DNA of 64,000 nt from Methanoculleus horonobensis (lineage in GTDB: Archaea; Halobacteriota; Methanomicrobia; Methanomicrobiales; Methanoculleaceae): assembly GCF_001602375.1 (NCBI RefSeq), contig NZ_BCNY01000014.1:310001-374000 (forward strand), in the 5' to 3' direction. The notes beneath the pieces are model-generated. The model had not been told where the DNA came from. It did no database searches and saw only the letters and a list, made by a program, of their open reading frames with translations. A program made the position numbers and the translations under genes. Positions 34,861 to 43,298 of the stretch are shown piece after piece. Each line of letters starts with the position of its first letter. Positions within the stretch are counted from its first letter, which is position 1.

Positions 34861-36369
34861 ATGATACTCACCCTCGAACTCATTCTCGTCGGCGTAGCGT
34901 TGCTCTTCCTGATCAGCATCGTTGCAAACAAGTTCTCGGAGCGCCTGGGCGTTCCCGCTCTCCTCATCTTCATCGTCGTCGGGATGCTCGCGGGTTCCGA
35001 GGGTCCCGGCGGCATTCCGTTCGATGACCCTGCGATTGCGCAGATCATCGGGATCATCGCGCTTGCGTATATCCTCTTCTCCGGAGGTCTCGACACCCGG
35101 TGGGAGCAGATCCAGCCTGTCCTCTGGCAGGGAGTCGCCCTCTCCACGGTCGGCGTTATTCTGACCGCAGCCCTGCTCGGTGGGTTCGCCGTCCTGGTCC
35201 TCGGGTTCTCCCCGCTGACGGCCCTCCTCCTCGGTGCGGTCGTCGCGTCGACCGACGCGGCAGCGGTCTTTTCGGTTCTGCGGACGGCACGGGCGCGCCT
35301 GCAGGGCAACCTGCGGCCGCTGCTCGAGCTCGAGTCGGGGAGCAACGATCCCGTGGCTGTCCTGCTCACCATCGGCATCATCGGGGTGCTCCTTATCCCG
35401 GGCACGTCGCTGTTTACCGTCGTCCCGATGTTCGTGCAGCAGATGGCGGTCGGCGGCCTGCTCGGCTACGCAATGGGTCAGGCCGTCGTCTTCCTCATCA
35501 ACCGTCTCAAACTGGAGTTCGAGGGGCTGTATCCGGTGCTCAGCCTCACGATGGTGCTGATGACCTACGGCCTGACCACGACCCTCGGAGGGAACGGGTT
35601 CCTCGCGGTCTACATAGCCGGACTGGTCATGGGCAACAGCATCGTCGTTCACAAAAAGAGCCTGATCCGGTTCCACGACGGAATTGCGTGGCTGATGCAG
35701 ATCGTGATGTTCCTTGCGCTCGGCCTGCTCGTCTTCCCTTCGTCCCTCCTGCCGGTGGCCGTTCCGGGCATTCTTGCAGCCCTCTTCCTGCTCCTGATCG
35801 CACGGCCGATCGCCGTCATGATCACGCTGCTCCCCTGGAAGATGCCGATCCGGGAGAAGGCTCTGATCTCCTGGGTGGGGCTGCGGGGAGCCGTCCCGAT
35901 CATCCTCGCGACCTATCCACTTGTCGCCGGGGTGCCGAACGCGGAGCTGATCTTCAACCTCGTCTTCTTCATCGTCCTCGTCTCGGCGCTGGTTCACGGG
36001 ACGTCGATCCCCTCCGTCGCCCGGTGGCTCGGCCTTGCCGCCCCACTCGAGGAGACACGCAAACTCTCCCGGGAGTTCGATGTGGATCCCGATACCCCGA
36101 GCGAGCTGCTCGAACTGGTCATCCCCTCCGACGCTCCGGCAGTGGGAAAGCAGGTCGTCGAGCTCGGGTTGCCGAAGGGCGCACTCATCATCCTGATGCA
36201 GAAGCGGGAGGAGCGTTTTGTCCCGGGGGGGAGCACCGTCATCGAGGCCGAGGACACGCTTCTCTTCCTGACGACCGGCGACCTGGCGGATACCGTCCGC
36301 ACCAGGCTTCTCAGCCGGGAGGAGCCGGGGGGCCCCCCCGACCCCGATGCACCGGGCGGGGGGGCGTAA
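34861..36369 (+). CDS. CPA1-type cation/proton antiporter with C-terminal RCK_C domain (NhaP2/CvrA-like)
   Basis: 502 residues. About twelve membrane helices include SGGLDTRWEQI, VASTDAAAVFSVL and LESGSNDPVAVLLTIG, whose D and ND residues form the transport site of the CPA1 family. A C-terminal TrkA-C (RCK_C) domain (SELLELVIPSDAPAVGKQVVEL to DTLLFLTTGD) would bind a regulatory ligand. This is the arrangement of potassium/proton antiporters. ATG 34861 follows a TATA-like CAATATTAAG (about 34827-34836); earlier in-frame residues are not conserved. It may balance K+ and internal pH. Confidence 0.9.
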   Translation: MILTLELILVGVALLFLISIVANKFSERLGVPALLIFIVVGMLAGSEGPGGIPFDDPAIAQIIGIIALAYILFSGGLDTRWEQIQPVLWQGVALSTVGVILTAALLGGFAVLVLGFSPLTALLLGAVVASTDAAAVFSVLRTARARLQGNLRPLLELESGSNDPVAVLLTIGIIGVLLIPGTSLFTVVPMFVQQMAVGGLLGYAMGQAVVFLINRLKLEFEGLYPVLSLTMVLMTYGLTTTLGGNGFLAVYIAGLVMGNSIVVHKKSLIRFHDGIAWLMQIVMFLALGLLVFPSSLLPVAVPGILAALFLLLIARPIAVMITLLPWKMPIREKALISWVGLRGAVPIILATYPLVAGVPNAELIFNLVFFIVLVSALVHGTSIPSVARWLGLAAPLEETRKLSREFDVDPDTPSELLELVIPSDAPAVGKQVVELGLPKGALIILMQKREERFVPGGSTVIEAEDTLLFLTTGDLADTVRTRLLSREEPGGPPDPDAPGGGA

Positions 36370-36577
36370 ACGCCGCCCGGGACCGGAGAGAAATCCCACC
36401 CGCATCGCATCCGTTCGGGAGCTGGATCGTCTATTGGGCCTGGGTGGCGCGATTTTGTCGCCGTAGTTCCGCGAGGATGTCCCCCGGGAGATGCGGCCTG
36501 TCACCGGCCGGTTCCGGCTTCGAGTTGCCCGGGATCTCCGCCGGGATCCGTCCGTGTGCAACCTGGTTTTTCGCCAA

Positions 36578-36600
36578 TTTATAATAATATTTATATATTA
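36578..36600 (+). promoter_or_regulatory. A+T-rich promoter of the PKD surface protein
   Basis: An almost pure A/T stretch of 23 bases (TTTATAATAATATTTATATA...) ends about 29 bases before the ATG at 36629, which is the expected distance for an archaeal TATA box with a very short leader. Confidence 0.6.
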
Positions 36601-36628
36601 TGTGCTGTTTAGTCCCCTCGGGGATTGT

Positions 36629-38185
36629 ATGAGAAAACCCCGAGTACCTGTAACATATCTGATAGTTCTCATTGTGGCGGTCATCTCGATTGCCGTGGTC
36701 GCCACCGCAGCTCCTCAGTCGGGAACCTTCATGAGCGGCGAGCCGGGCATGCCCGGCATCACCCGGGCGCTTGAAGTTTACCCGAATAACCTCTCACACG
36801 CGGATATATCCGGCAATCGGATCGTCTATAGCGATTATAGAGACGGAAACTGGGATATCTTCCTGTTCAACCACACCTCGGGCAGAGAGTACCAGCTCAC
36901 GAACGACACCTACGACCAGATGAACCCCACGATCTCCTGTGACCTCGTCGCCTGGTACGATAACTCGACCGGGGCTTGGGATCTCGTCCTCCTCAAACTC
37001 CACGGAGACGATGCAGCCTACCCGGTCTGCACGGGCCCCGATCAGGGGCGGCCCGGCTGCCCTGCGGGAGTGGTCTGTTTCCCGACTACCACGACGACCA
37101 CCACACCGACGCCTGGGCCCGGGTCCGGCAACTGCTCCTGCACGGCGAACTTCACCTGGAGCCCCGAGAGCCCTGCCGTCAACGCTACGGTTAACTTCAC
37201 CGGGAACGCCACGGTCGACGGCGACTGCGGGATCGATGCGTGGGCCTGGAGTTTCGGCGACGGTGCAACCGGCAGCGGCCAGGACGTCACCCACAACTAC
37301 ACGTCGGAAGGAACCTATACGGTCAGGCTGAACGTGACCCTCGATGACGGCACGGTATGCAATGCGTCCGAGGACATCACGGTCACACCGCTTCCCGCCG
37401 ACAATTGCTCCTGCGCAGCGGACTTCACCTGGAGCCCTGAGAACCCTGTCGTCAACGAGACGGTCGACTTCACCGATCAGACCACGGTCAACGGGGACTG
37501 CGCCATCCAGGCATGGGCGTGGGACTTCGGCGACGGGGAGACCGGTGAAGGCGGAACCGCGAGCCACGCCTACGCCACGGCAGGAACCTACACGGTCGGG
37601 CTGAACGTGACCCTTGACGACGGCACGGCGTGCAACACGTCAAGTGACGTCACCGTCTCGCCGCTGCCGGAGGAGAACTGCTCCTGCACGGCAAGCATCG
37701 CGAAAGACCGCGACCAGGCCGAACCTGAGCAGCCGGTTGCCTTTACGGGCTCGGCTGCGATCGACGGGGACTGTTCCGTGACCGGCTGGGCGTGGGACTT
37801 CGGCGACGAAGCGACCGGTGAAGGCGAGACCGCGAGCCACGCCTACGCCGCGGCGGGCACCTACACGGTCACGCTGGTGGCGACGCTTGACGACGGCAAC
37901 ACCTGCCAGGCAACGACGGATGTGACGGTGACCGCTCCTCCGGAGCCCTGCTCCTGCTCGGCAAGCATCACGTCAAGCGGGAACTCGTTCCAGGGCGAGG
38001 CCGATATCCAGGGCGACTGCTCCGTGACCTCCTGGTCATGGGACTTCGGTGACGGAGCGACCGGCAGCGGCCAGGACGTCACCCACGACTATGCGGCGGA
38101 AGGAACCTATACGGTCACGCTGACCGTGACACTCGACGACGGGAACACCTGCCAGGCGACAACGCAGGCCTTCGTGATCTTCTGA
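36629..38185 (+). CDS. Secreted protein: TolB-like beta segment plus four cysteine-patterned PKD domains
   Basis: 518 residues. A signal peptide (RKPRVPVTYLIVLIVAVISIAVVATAAP) is followed by propeller-like repeats (NRIVYSDYRDGNWDIFLFN, DLVAWYDNSTGAWDLVLL), a Thr/Pro linker, and four PKD domains at about residues 165-250, 251-340, 341-425 and 426-518, each with WxFGDG/E and HxY...GTYTV. Each domain carries the same cysteine pattern, CSC at the start, GDC in the middle and C after the DDG turn. The cysteines suggest disulfides in an extracellular stalk. There are many N-x-S/T sequons. It has no C-terminal anchor. Adhesion or cell-surface structure is inferred. Confidence 0.85.
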   Translation: MRKPRVPVTYLIVLIVAVISIAVVATAAPQSGTFMSGEPGMPGITRALEVYPNNLSHADISGNRIVYSDYRDGNWDIFLFNHTSGREYQLTNDTYDQMNPTISCDLVAWYDNSTGAWDLVLLKLHGDDAAYPVCTGPDQGRPGCPAGVVCFPTTTTTTTPTPGPGSGNCSCTANFTWSPESPAVNATVNFTGNATVDGDCGIDAWAWSFGDGATGSGQDVTHNYTSEGTYTVRLNVTLDDGTVCNASEDITVTPLPADNCSCAADFTWSPENPVVNETVDFTDQTTVNGDCAIQAWAWDFGDGETGEGGTASHAYATAGTYTVGLNVTLDDGTACNTSSDVTVSPLPEENCSCTASIAKDRDQAEPEQPVAFTGSAAIDGDCSVTGWAWDFGDEATGEGETASHAYAAAGTYTVTLVATLDDGNTCQATTDVTVTAPPEPCSCSASITSSGNSFQGEADIQGDCSVTSWSWDFGDGATGSGQDVTHDYAAEGTYTVTLTVTLDDGNTCQATTQAFVIF

Positions 38186-38199
38186 TACGTCAAAAAAGC

Positions 38200-38220
38200 G
38201 GCGGGGGAAATAACCCCGCC
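38200..38220. terminator. Bidirectional hairpin between convergent PKD and MFS genes
   Basis: GGCGGGG (38200-38206) and CCCCGCC (38214-38220) form a seven-pair stem with a GAAATAA loop. An A6 run precedes it, which becomes a U tract on the minus strand, and TTTCTTCT follows for the plus strand. It lies between two convergent stop codons. Confidence 0.6.
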
Positions 38221-38250
38221 CATTTCTTCTCGGAATGTGCGGGGCGGGGA

Positions 38251-39744
38251 TCACGCCCCGGCGGCCGCAATGCCGGGTGTCTCTTCTTCGAGGTTGTCGG
38301 CATGAACCTCGTCCCGGCTTAAGAGAGCAAGGGCGATGACGCCGAGGGAGAGGGCAAAGACGGCGAAGAAGACGAGGTCGAACCCCGTGGCGAGCACGTC
38401 TATCCTGATCTCCGCCGGGGACGACGTCGTGACGTGGCGGTGCGACGCGACCATGAGCATCGCCTGGACGAAGATCATGCTGATGAAGGAGATGCCGAGG
38501 GTGATCGGGCCGGTGCGCTCCACGGAGATGAGGCTCGATACCATGCCCTGCCGGTCGCGGGGTGCCATGTTCATCACCATGTTCGTGCCGGGCGAGAGCA
38601 TGAGGCCGAGCCCGAATCCGACGGCGGCAAGCGCTCCGCTGATGAAGTATATCGTGCTCTCCGCCGAGAAGAACCGGAACATCAGGTAGCCTGCGGAGAT
38701 GACGAGTGCGCCGGCGATACAGAGTCTCCGGTTCCCGACACGGTTTATGAGCATCCCGGAGAGGAAGCCGCTCGCCATCATGGCGAACGAGAGCGCGGTG
38801 AGAACGAGCCCGGAGGTCGAGGGGTCGAAGCCCTTCACCAGTTCGAGGAAGAACGGGAGGAGGTAGTTGACGCCGCCCATGAGGAAGTAGGCGAGGGCGA
38901 GCATGAGGTTGACGTAGAGGAAGTTGCGGTTGTTAAAGAGCCGGAAGTCGAGGAGCGGGTCGGCCGTCCTCCGCTCGTGGAGGACGAGGTAGCCGAGCGC
39001 GATAACGGCAGCCGCGAGTGCCGCAAGGATCGTCGGGTCGGTCCATCCGAGCGCGGAACCCTGGCTGACGGCATATATGAGCGATCCAAGCCCGGCGAAT
39101 ATCAGAACCGCGCCGAGCCGGTCGAACGGCGAGGGCGTGCCGGACGCCGTGACGCCTGCCGGTATCGCGTAGGAGCCGAGCAGGATGGCTGCGGCGCCCA
39201 CGGGGACGTTGATGTAGAAGATCCAGTTCCAGGAGAGGTACTGCGTCAGGATGCCCCCGAGAACCGGGCCGGCCGCGGTCCCGAAGGCCGCGAACGTGGT
39301 CACGACCCCCATCGCCTTCCCCTTCATCTTCATCGGGAGGTACGCCGCGACCAGGGCCGGGGCGATGGCGGCGATCATCGCCCCGCCGATCGCCTGGAGC
39401 ACCCGTGAAGCGATCAGCGTCTCGAACGAGTCAAAGACTTCCGGGAAGAATCCGCAGAAGAACGAGCCTGCCGTGAAGACGCCGAACCCGACGAGGAACA
39501 CTGTCTTGAACCCGATCCGGTCGCCCACCTTGCCGAAGACGAGGATAGAGCCCGTCAGCACCAGCAGGTATGCCGTTGCAACCCAGCTGACCGTTGTCGA
39601 GGGGAGGTCGAAGATCGTCGATATCGTGGGAAGAGCGATGTTCACGATCGTGCCGTCAAGCGACGTCATGAACATCGCAAGGGCGATCGAGACCATGAGC
39701 AGGGTATACTGCTGCCGCGAGGCGCTGCCGGCCGGCTGATGCAT
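38251..39744 (-). CDS. MFS transporter, DHA2 (14-TM) drug/proton antiporter type
   Basis: 497 residues with fourteen predicted helices. Motif A-like KVGDRIGFKTVFLVG follows TM2-3, and LDGTIVNIALPTI in TM1 is the DHA2 motif D1 region; GPVLGGILTQYLSWNWIFYINVPVG is the antiporter motif C and the following loop of the EmrB/QacA group. It exports drugs or other hydrophobic compounds in exchange for protons. ATG 39744 is chosen; the frame is open to 39807. No membrane-fusion partner (EmrA) is expected in a single-membrane archaeon. It stands alone. Confidence 0.92.
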   Translation of the reverse strand: MHQPAGSASRQQYTLLMVSIALAMFMTSLDGTIVNIALPTISTIFDLPSTTVSWVATAYLLVLTGSILVFGKVGDRIGFKTVFLVGFGVFTAGSFFCGFFPEVFDSFETLIASRVLQAIGGAMIAAIAPALVAAYLPMKMKGKAMGVVTTFAAFGTAAGPVLGGILTQYLSWNWIFYINVPVGAAAILLGSYAIPAGVTASGTPSPFDRLGAVLIFAGLGSLIYAVSQGSALGWTDPTILAALAAAVIALGYLVLHERRTADPLLDFRLFNNRNFLYVNLMLALAYFLMGGVNYLLPFFLELVKGFDPSTSGLVLTALSFAMMASGFLSGMLINRVGNRRLCIAGALVISAGYLMFRFFSAESTIYFISGALAAVGFGLGLMLSPGTNMVMNMAPRDRQGMVSSLISVERTGPITLGISFISMIFVQAMLMVASHRHVTTSSPAEIRIDVLATGFDLVFFAVFALSLGVIALALLSRDEVHADNLEEETPGIAAAGA

Positions 39745-39862
39745 ACTGAATGTGCTTGTTGTTTGGATTAAGATATTTTGGAAAAGGGTCGGTCCCCCGA
39801 TGCCCAAATGGGGTGGCGAGGATTGTGCGCACAGGGACGCGAAATCCCTCGGTCTCTGCGCC

Positions 39863-40297
39863 TCACTCCTTCGGCCGCAACGGGCAGCACCTGTTGCCGC
39901 AGACCGGGCAGACGCGGCGATTGATCAGGAAGACGCCCGTGCCGGCAAGCACCCAGAAGAGTGCAAGGAGCAGAACCTGCGAGAGCAGCCAGTACTGGGG
40001 GATCGCGGCGATGAGGAGGAGTGCAGCCACGACCACAGCGATCTCGACGGCCGTATACTTCCCCCGCCGGGCCGGAAGGAGGGCGGCGAGCCTGCCGGGA
40101 AGGATGTGGAGGCACTTCTCCCCCCGGAGCGGGCATTTCGTGCAGAAGACTGCGATGACCGTCCCGATGAGGAGGGCGGCGACGGCGAGGTATGCCAGGG
40201 CATACAGCGGAGCGGCAAGGGCCATTGCGGCCGCTCCCACTATGACCGCTCCTGTCAGCAGCGTGAGGGAAAAGACGCCGACTGCGACGGTGTTCAT
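39863..40297 (-). CDS. Four-TM membrane protein with two cysteine clusters, 144 aa
   Basis: I do not recognise a named family. It has four hydrophobic helices. A loop between helices 2 and 3 has CTKCPLRGEKC, with three cysteines. The C-terminus has CPVCGNRCCPLRPKE, a CxxC-x3-CC cluster. The paired cysteines on the same face suggest Zn or Fe-S binding or a thiol redox site at the membrane. The gene is upstream and opposite in sense to nothing nearby; it follows the kinase at 40358 by direction (both minus, 60-base gap), so cotranscription is possible. Confidence 0.65.
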   Translation of the reverse strand: MNTVAVGVFSLTLLTGAVIVGAAAMALAAPLYALAYLAVAALLIGTVIAVFCTKCPLRGEKCLHILPGRLAALLPARRGKYTAVEIAVVVAALLLIAAIPQYWLLSQVLLLALFWVLAGTGVFLINRRVCPVCGNRCCPLRPKE

Positions 40298-40357
40298 GCA
40301 CAGGTGTCGCAGTCGCGGGCGATTAAGGTATCCCCGCGGGGCGGCGCACCGTTCTGC

Positions 40358-42850
40358 TCACGAAGTGGGATCCTGGTTTGCCGGTTTGAGCGTGAACCTG
40401 AATGCCGCCCCATCCTCCGGACGGCCGGGCACGCGGTCATCGATCCAGATTCGCCCGCCGTAGCGCTCGATGACTGTCCTGCAGATGAATAGCCCGAGCC
40501 CGTCGCCCCTCCCCCGTGCCTTCCCCCGCTCGAAGCGGTGGAAGAGTCTCTCCTTCACGTCGTCGGGCACGCCGGGCCCGTTGTCCTCGACCGCCACCAG
40601 CACCTCGCCGTCCTGCTCCTCCGCCCGGACGACGATCTCCACGTCCGGCCCGCCGAACTTGACGCTGTTGCCGATGAGGTTCATGAAGACCGTGGAGAGG
40701 AGGTTGTCCGCCATGACCTCGAGCGGCGGAATCTCCCGGCGTATCGATGCGCCGCGGAAGTTTCCGGCCTCCTCGCTGACGACCATGCTGAGGTCGACCG
40801 GTGAAAACCCGGTCGAACTGGTGTGAATGCGCCTGATCGTCGAGACGTTCATGAGGATCTCGGTGCTCCGCGATATGCTGTCGCGGAGTTTTTGGGCGTA
40901 GGTTCTCTCGGGGCCCTCGAGCAGATCGAGCATGAGGTCGGCGTAGATGCTCGATACATTGTTTGCGTTCCTGATGTCGTGGGTGATGATGTCGAGGTAG
41001 AGGTTCGCCTCCCGGTGCGCCTCCTCATGACTGGCGATCAGTCGATTCCGCTCCTCCTCGGCATGTTTTCGGTCGGTGATGTCGCGTGCGTTCACGATGA
41101 ATCGCCGCTCGCTCCCTTCCCGGATCAGGTTCGCACCCGTGATGTCGAGGATGATCCACCGGCCGGAAGAATCCCTGATCCTGACCTCGAACGTGAGCCT
41201 CGCGGATGGCCTGTCCATTCCGGTTTTCACGGTTTCTACGGCCTTTGTAACGTCGTCGGGGTGCAGGAGGTCGAGCACGTCCGTGCCGATGAGGTTCTCG
41301 GGCTCATAACCCCCGATCTGCTTCACCGAAGGGCTCGCATAGGTGATGCGTCTCTGCATATCCAGGAGAAGGATGATATCGGATGCGTTCTCGATGAGGG
41401 AACGGAAGTGCTCCTCGCTCTCCTGCAGGGCCCGGTTGAGAAGTGCCAGTTCTTCGGTCTTCTCCTGCAACTGCTCGGTGGTGCACTGCAGCTCTTCGTT
41501 CTGAACCTCCATCTCTTCGGCTGACTGCTGCAACTGCTCCAGGAGTCTCTGTTTCTGCGCTTCCGCCCGCTTCAGTTCCGTAATCTCCGTTCCGACGGCG
41601 ATGACCCCGGTGATCTCCCCCTGGATGTCCCGGAGCGGGGTCTTTGTCATGTAGAAGATCCGGTCGCCGATCTCTTCCTCGAAGGTCTCGGTGATCCCGG
41701 TCTCCATAACGCGCTGGTCGTGGGCTACGATGGGTGCTCCGACCTCCGGGCCGAAGAGTTCGGCCTCCGACTTCCCGAGCACTTCGGGGTGCGTTCTGCC
41801 GATTGTCCGGAGCACGGCGGGGTTACACATCACAAGACGGCTCCGGTGATCGGTGACGTAGATGGGCGCCGGTGTATTCTCGCAGATGGCGTTGAGGATG
41901 GCGTTGGCCTTCGCAAGTTCGTCCGTGCGTTCGGCTACGCGCTCCTCAAGCGTCTCGTTCAGCCGTTGCAGCGCCTCCTCGGCCCGCTTGCGTTTGGTGA
42001 TATCGATGCCCACCTCAAGAATGTGGAGGGAGCCGTCCGCTTCGGTGAACGGGAAGTCGAAGATGTCGTAATTGCGGCCGTCCGGGCCGGTCCACTCCCA
42101 GTGGTGGGGCGCTCCCGTCTTCAGGACGTTGTAGGACTCGCAGTTCTCGCAGGGCTCCGATCGCGAGAAGAGGTAATCGAAGCAGCACCGGCCGTCGGAT
42201 TCGCCGAACCGCTCCCGGAAGAAGCGGTTGGCGAAGGGCACATGGTAGTCCGGTGAGAGGAGTATCACGTATACCGGCAGCATCTCGAGGACGTCGTAGA
42301 GCCGTTTCCGCTCGGCCTTCACTGCCTCCTCTGCTCCGATGCGCTCAGCAATCCCGGTCTGGAGCGCTTCGTTCGCCTCCCGGAGTTTGAGGGTGCGTTC
42401 CAGGACGCGCCTCTCGAGTTCGTCGTGCGCTCTCTGCAGCGCCTCTTCGGCCCGCTTGCGTTCGGTGATGTCGTTGCCCTGCGCGATGACCGAGGAGACC
42501 GTCTTTTGGTCGTCTTCGTACACGGCGGCGGAGTTCCAGAGAACCGTCCTGATCCTGCCGTCCGCCGTGAGTATGGGGATCTCGACGGTCTCCCACCGCT
42601 CCCCGGCTGTTGTCTCGCGGATGAGAACCATCAGTTCTTCACGCCGGGCTTCGGGAAAGAGGATCTCCGGCGACCGGCCGATGACCTCCCCCGCGGCCCG
42701 CCCCGTCAACCGCTCGAAGGCGTTGTTGAACCGCGTTATCCTGAGACTCGCATCCCAGACGATGATGGGGGCATTGGCGTATCTGATCAGGTTCTCCAGG
42801 TACTGAGTCGTTTCAGATCCTTTATTAGGTGTTTCGTGATCGCGTATCAA
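40358..42850 (-). CDS. Soluble sensor histidine kinase with four PAS domains, 830 aa
   Basis: PAS1 (about residues 20-130), a coiled coil, PAS2 with SEPCENCESYNVL (170-290), a coiled coil, PAS3 (315-430), a long coiled coil with EEMEVQNEELQ, PAS4 (480-595), then the acceptor histidine in IITHDIRNANNVS and an HATPase domain with NLIGNSVKFGG, EDNGPGVPDDV and GRGDGLGLFI. There is no membrane helix. The start is TTG with the very strong AGAGGAGGA eight bases upstream. It is a paralogue of the kinase at 3521 (shared RVPGRPEDGAAFRFTLK end). No response regulator is adjacent. Confidence 0.88.
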   Translation of the reverse strand: MIRDHETPNKGSETTQYLENLIRYANAPIIVWDASLRITRFNNAFERLTGRAAGEVIGRSPEILFPEARREELMVLIRETTAGERWETVEIPILTADGRIRTVLWNSAAVYEDDQKTVSSVIAQGNDITERKRAEEALQRAHDELERRVLERTLKLREANEALQTGIAERIGAEEAVKAERKRLYDVLEMLPVYVILLSPDYHVPFANRFFRERFGESDGRCCFDYLFSRSEPCENCESYNVLKTGAPHHWEWTGPDGRNYDIFDFPFTEADGSLHILEVGIDITKRKRAEEALQRLNETLEERVAERTDELAKANAILNAICENTPAPIYVTDHRSRLVMCNPAVLRTIGRTHPEVLGKSEAELFGPEVGAPIVAHDQRVMETGITETFEEEIGDRIFYMTKTPLRDIQGEITGVIAVGTEITELKRAEAQKQRLLEQLQQSAEEMEVQNEELQCTTEQLQEKTEELALLNRALQESEEHFRSLIENASDIILLLDMQRRITYASPSVKQIGGYEPENLIGTDVLDLLHPDDVTKAVETVKTGMDRPSARLTFEVRIRDSSGRWIILDITGANLIREGSERRFIVNARDITDRKHAEEERNRLIASHEEAHREANLYLDIITHDIRNANNVSSIYADLMLDLLEGPERTYAQKLRDSISRSTEILMNVSTIRRIHTSSTGFSPVDLSMVVSEEAGNFRGASIRREIPPLEVMADNLLSTVFMNLIGNSVKFGGPDVEIVVRAEEQDGEVLVAVEDNGPGVPDDVKERLFHRFERGKARGRGDGLGLFICRTVIERYGGRIWIDDRVPGRPEDGAAFRFTLKPANQDPTS

Positions 42851-43298
42851 AATTCGATCCTCCTCTGGATAACGCGTCTTAGAGCAAACCAGTGCCTCGT
42901 TCGGGGGTTATCGCCGGCGGCCCGGAGCAGTTTTTCCCTCTCGAATGCTCCCGGTGCTGCACCTTACTGTGGGGTTATCCGGCGGATTTCAGGATGTCGA
43001 GCTGAAATTGAGGTGGATGTTGTTTGCGAACCAATTTTAGGATGGGTTTGCAATTAATGTTTGGCATTAGGTACCCGCAACGGCACAAGAACGGACGTTC
43101 CTCCTTCTGGAATCCTCATATTCTTCATCTGTTATCGCACCCTCGTAAACTGCCGGCAGGAGCCGTCAGGCCGGGAGCCGGCGCCGTGAGGGTGGTGCGT
43201 GAAGAACCTTGCATTGAGGTGAGCGTTTTTCCCCGGGGCGGCACCGGATACGGCGATAAATCCGCTATGCTTTTCTACCCGGGTTGCCTTTTTCCTTT
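42851..43298. promoter_or_regulatory. Divergent intergenic region of 448 bases
   Basis: No gene was recognised. The minus-strand AGAGGAGGA at about 42858-42866 serves the kinase TTG start. A TATA-like GATAAATCC at about 43254-43262 probably serves the C69 peptidase, giving a short leader. The 43015-43070 stretch is A+T-rich (CAATTTTAGGATGGGTTTGCAATTAATG) and may hold the kinase promoter. The 43140-43200 part is G+C-rich with no clear hairpin. Confidence 0.35.

Noticed and set aside
34849-36561. 570-codon frame opposite the antiporter
   Set aside because: Highly charged, low-complexity antisense of a membrane protein gene; no start context.
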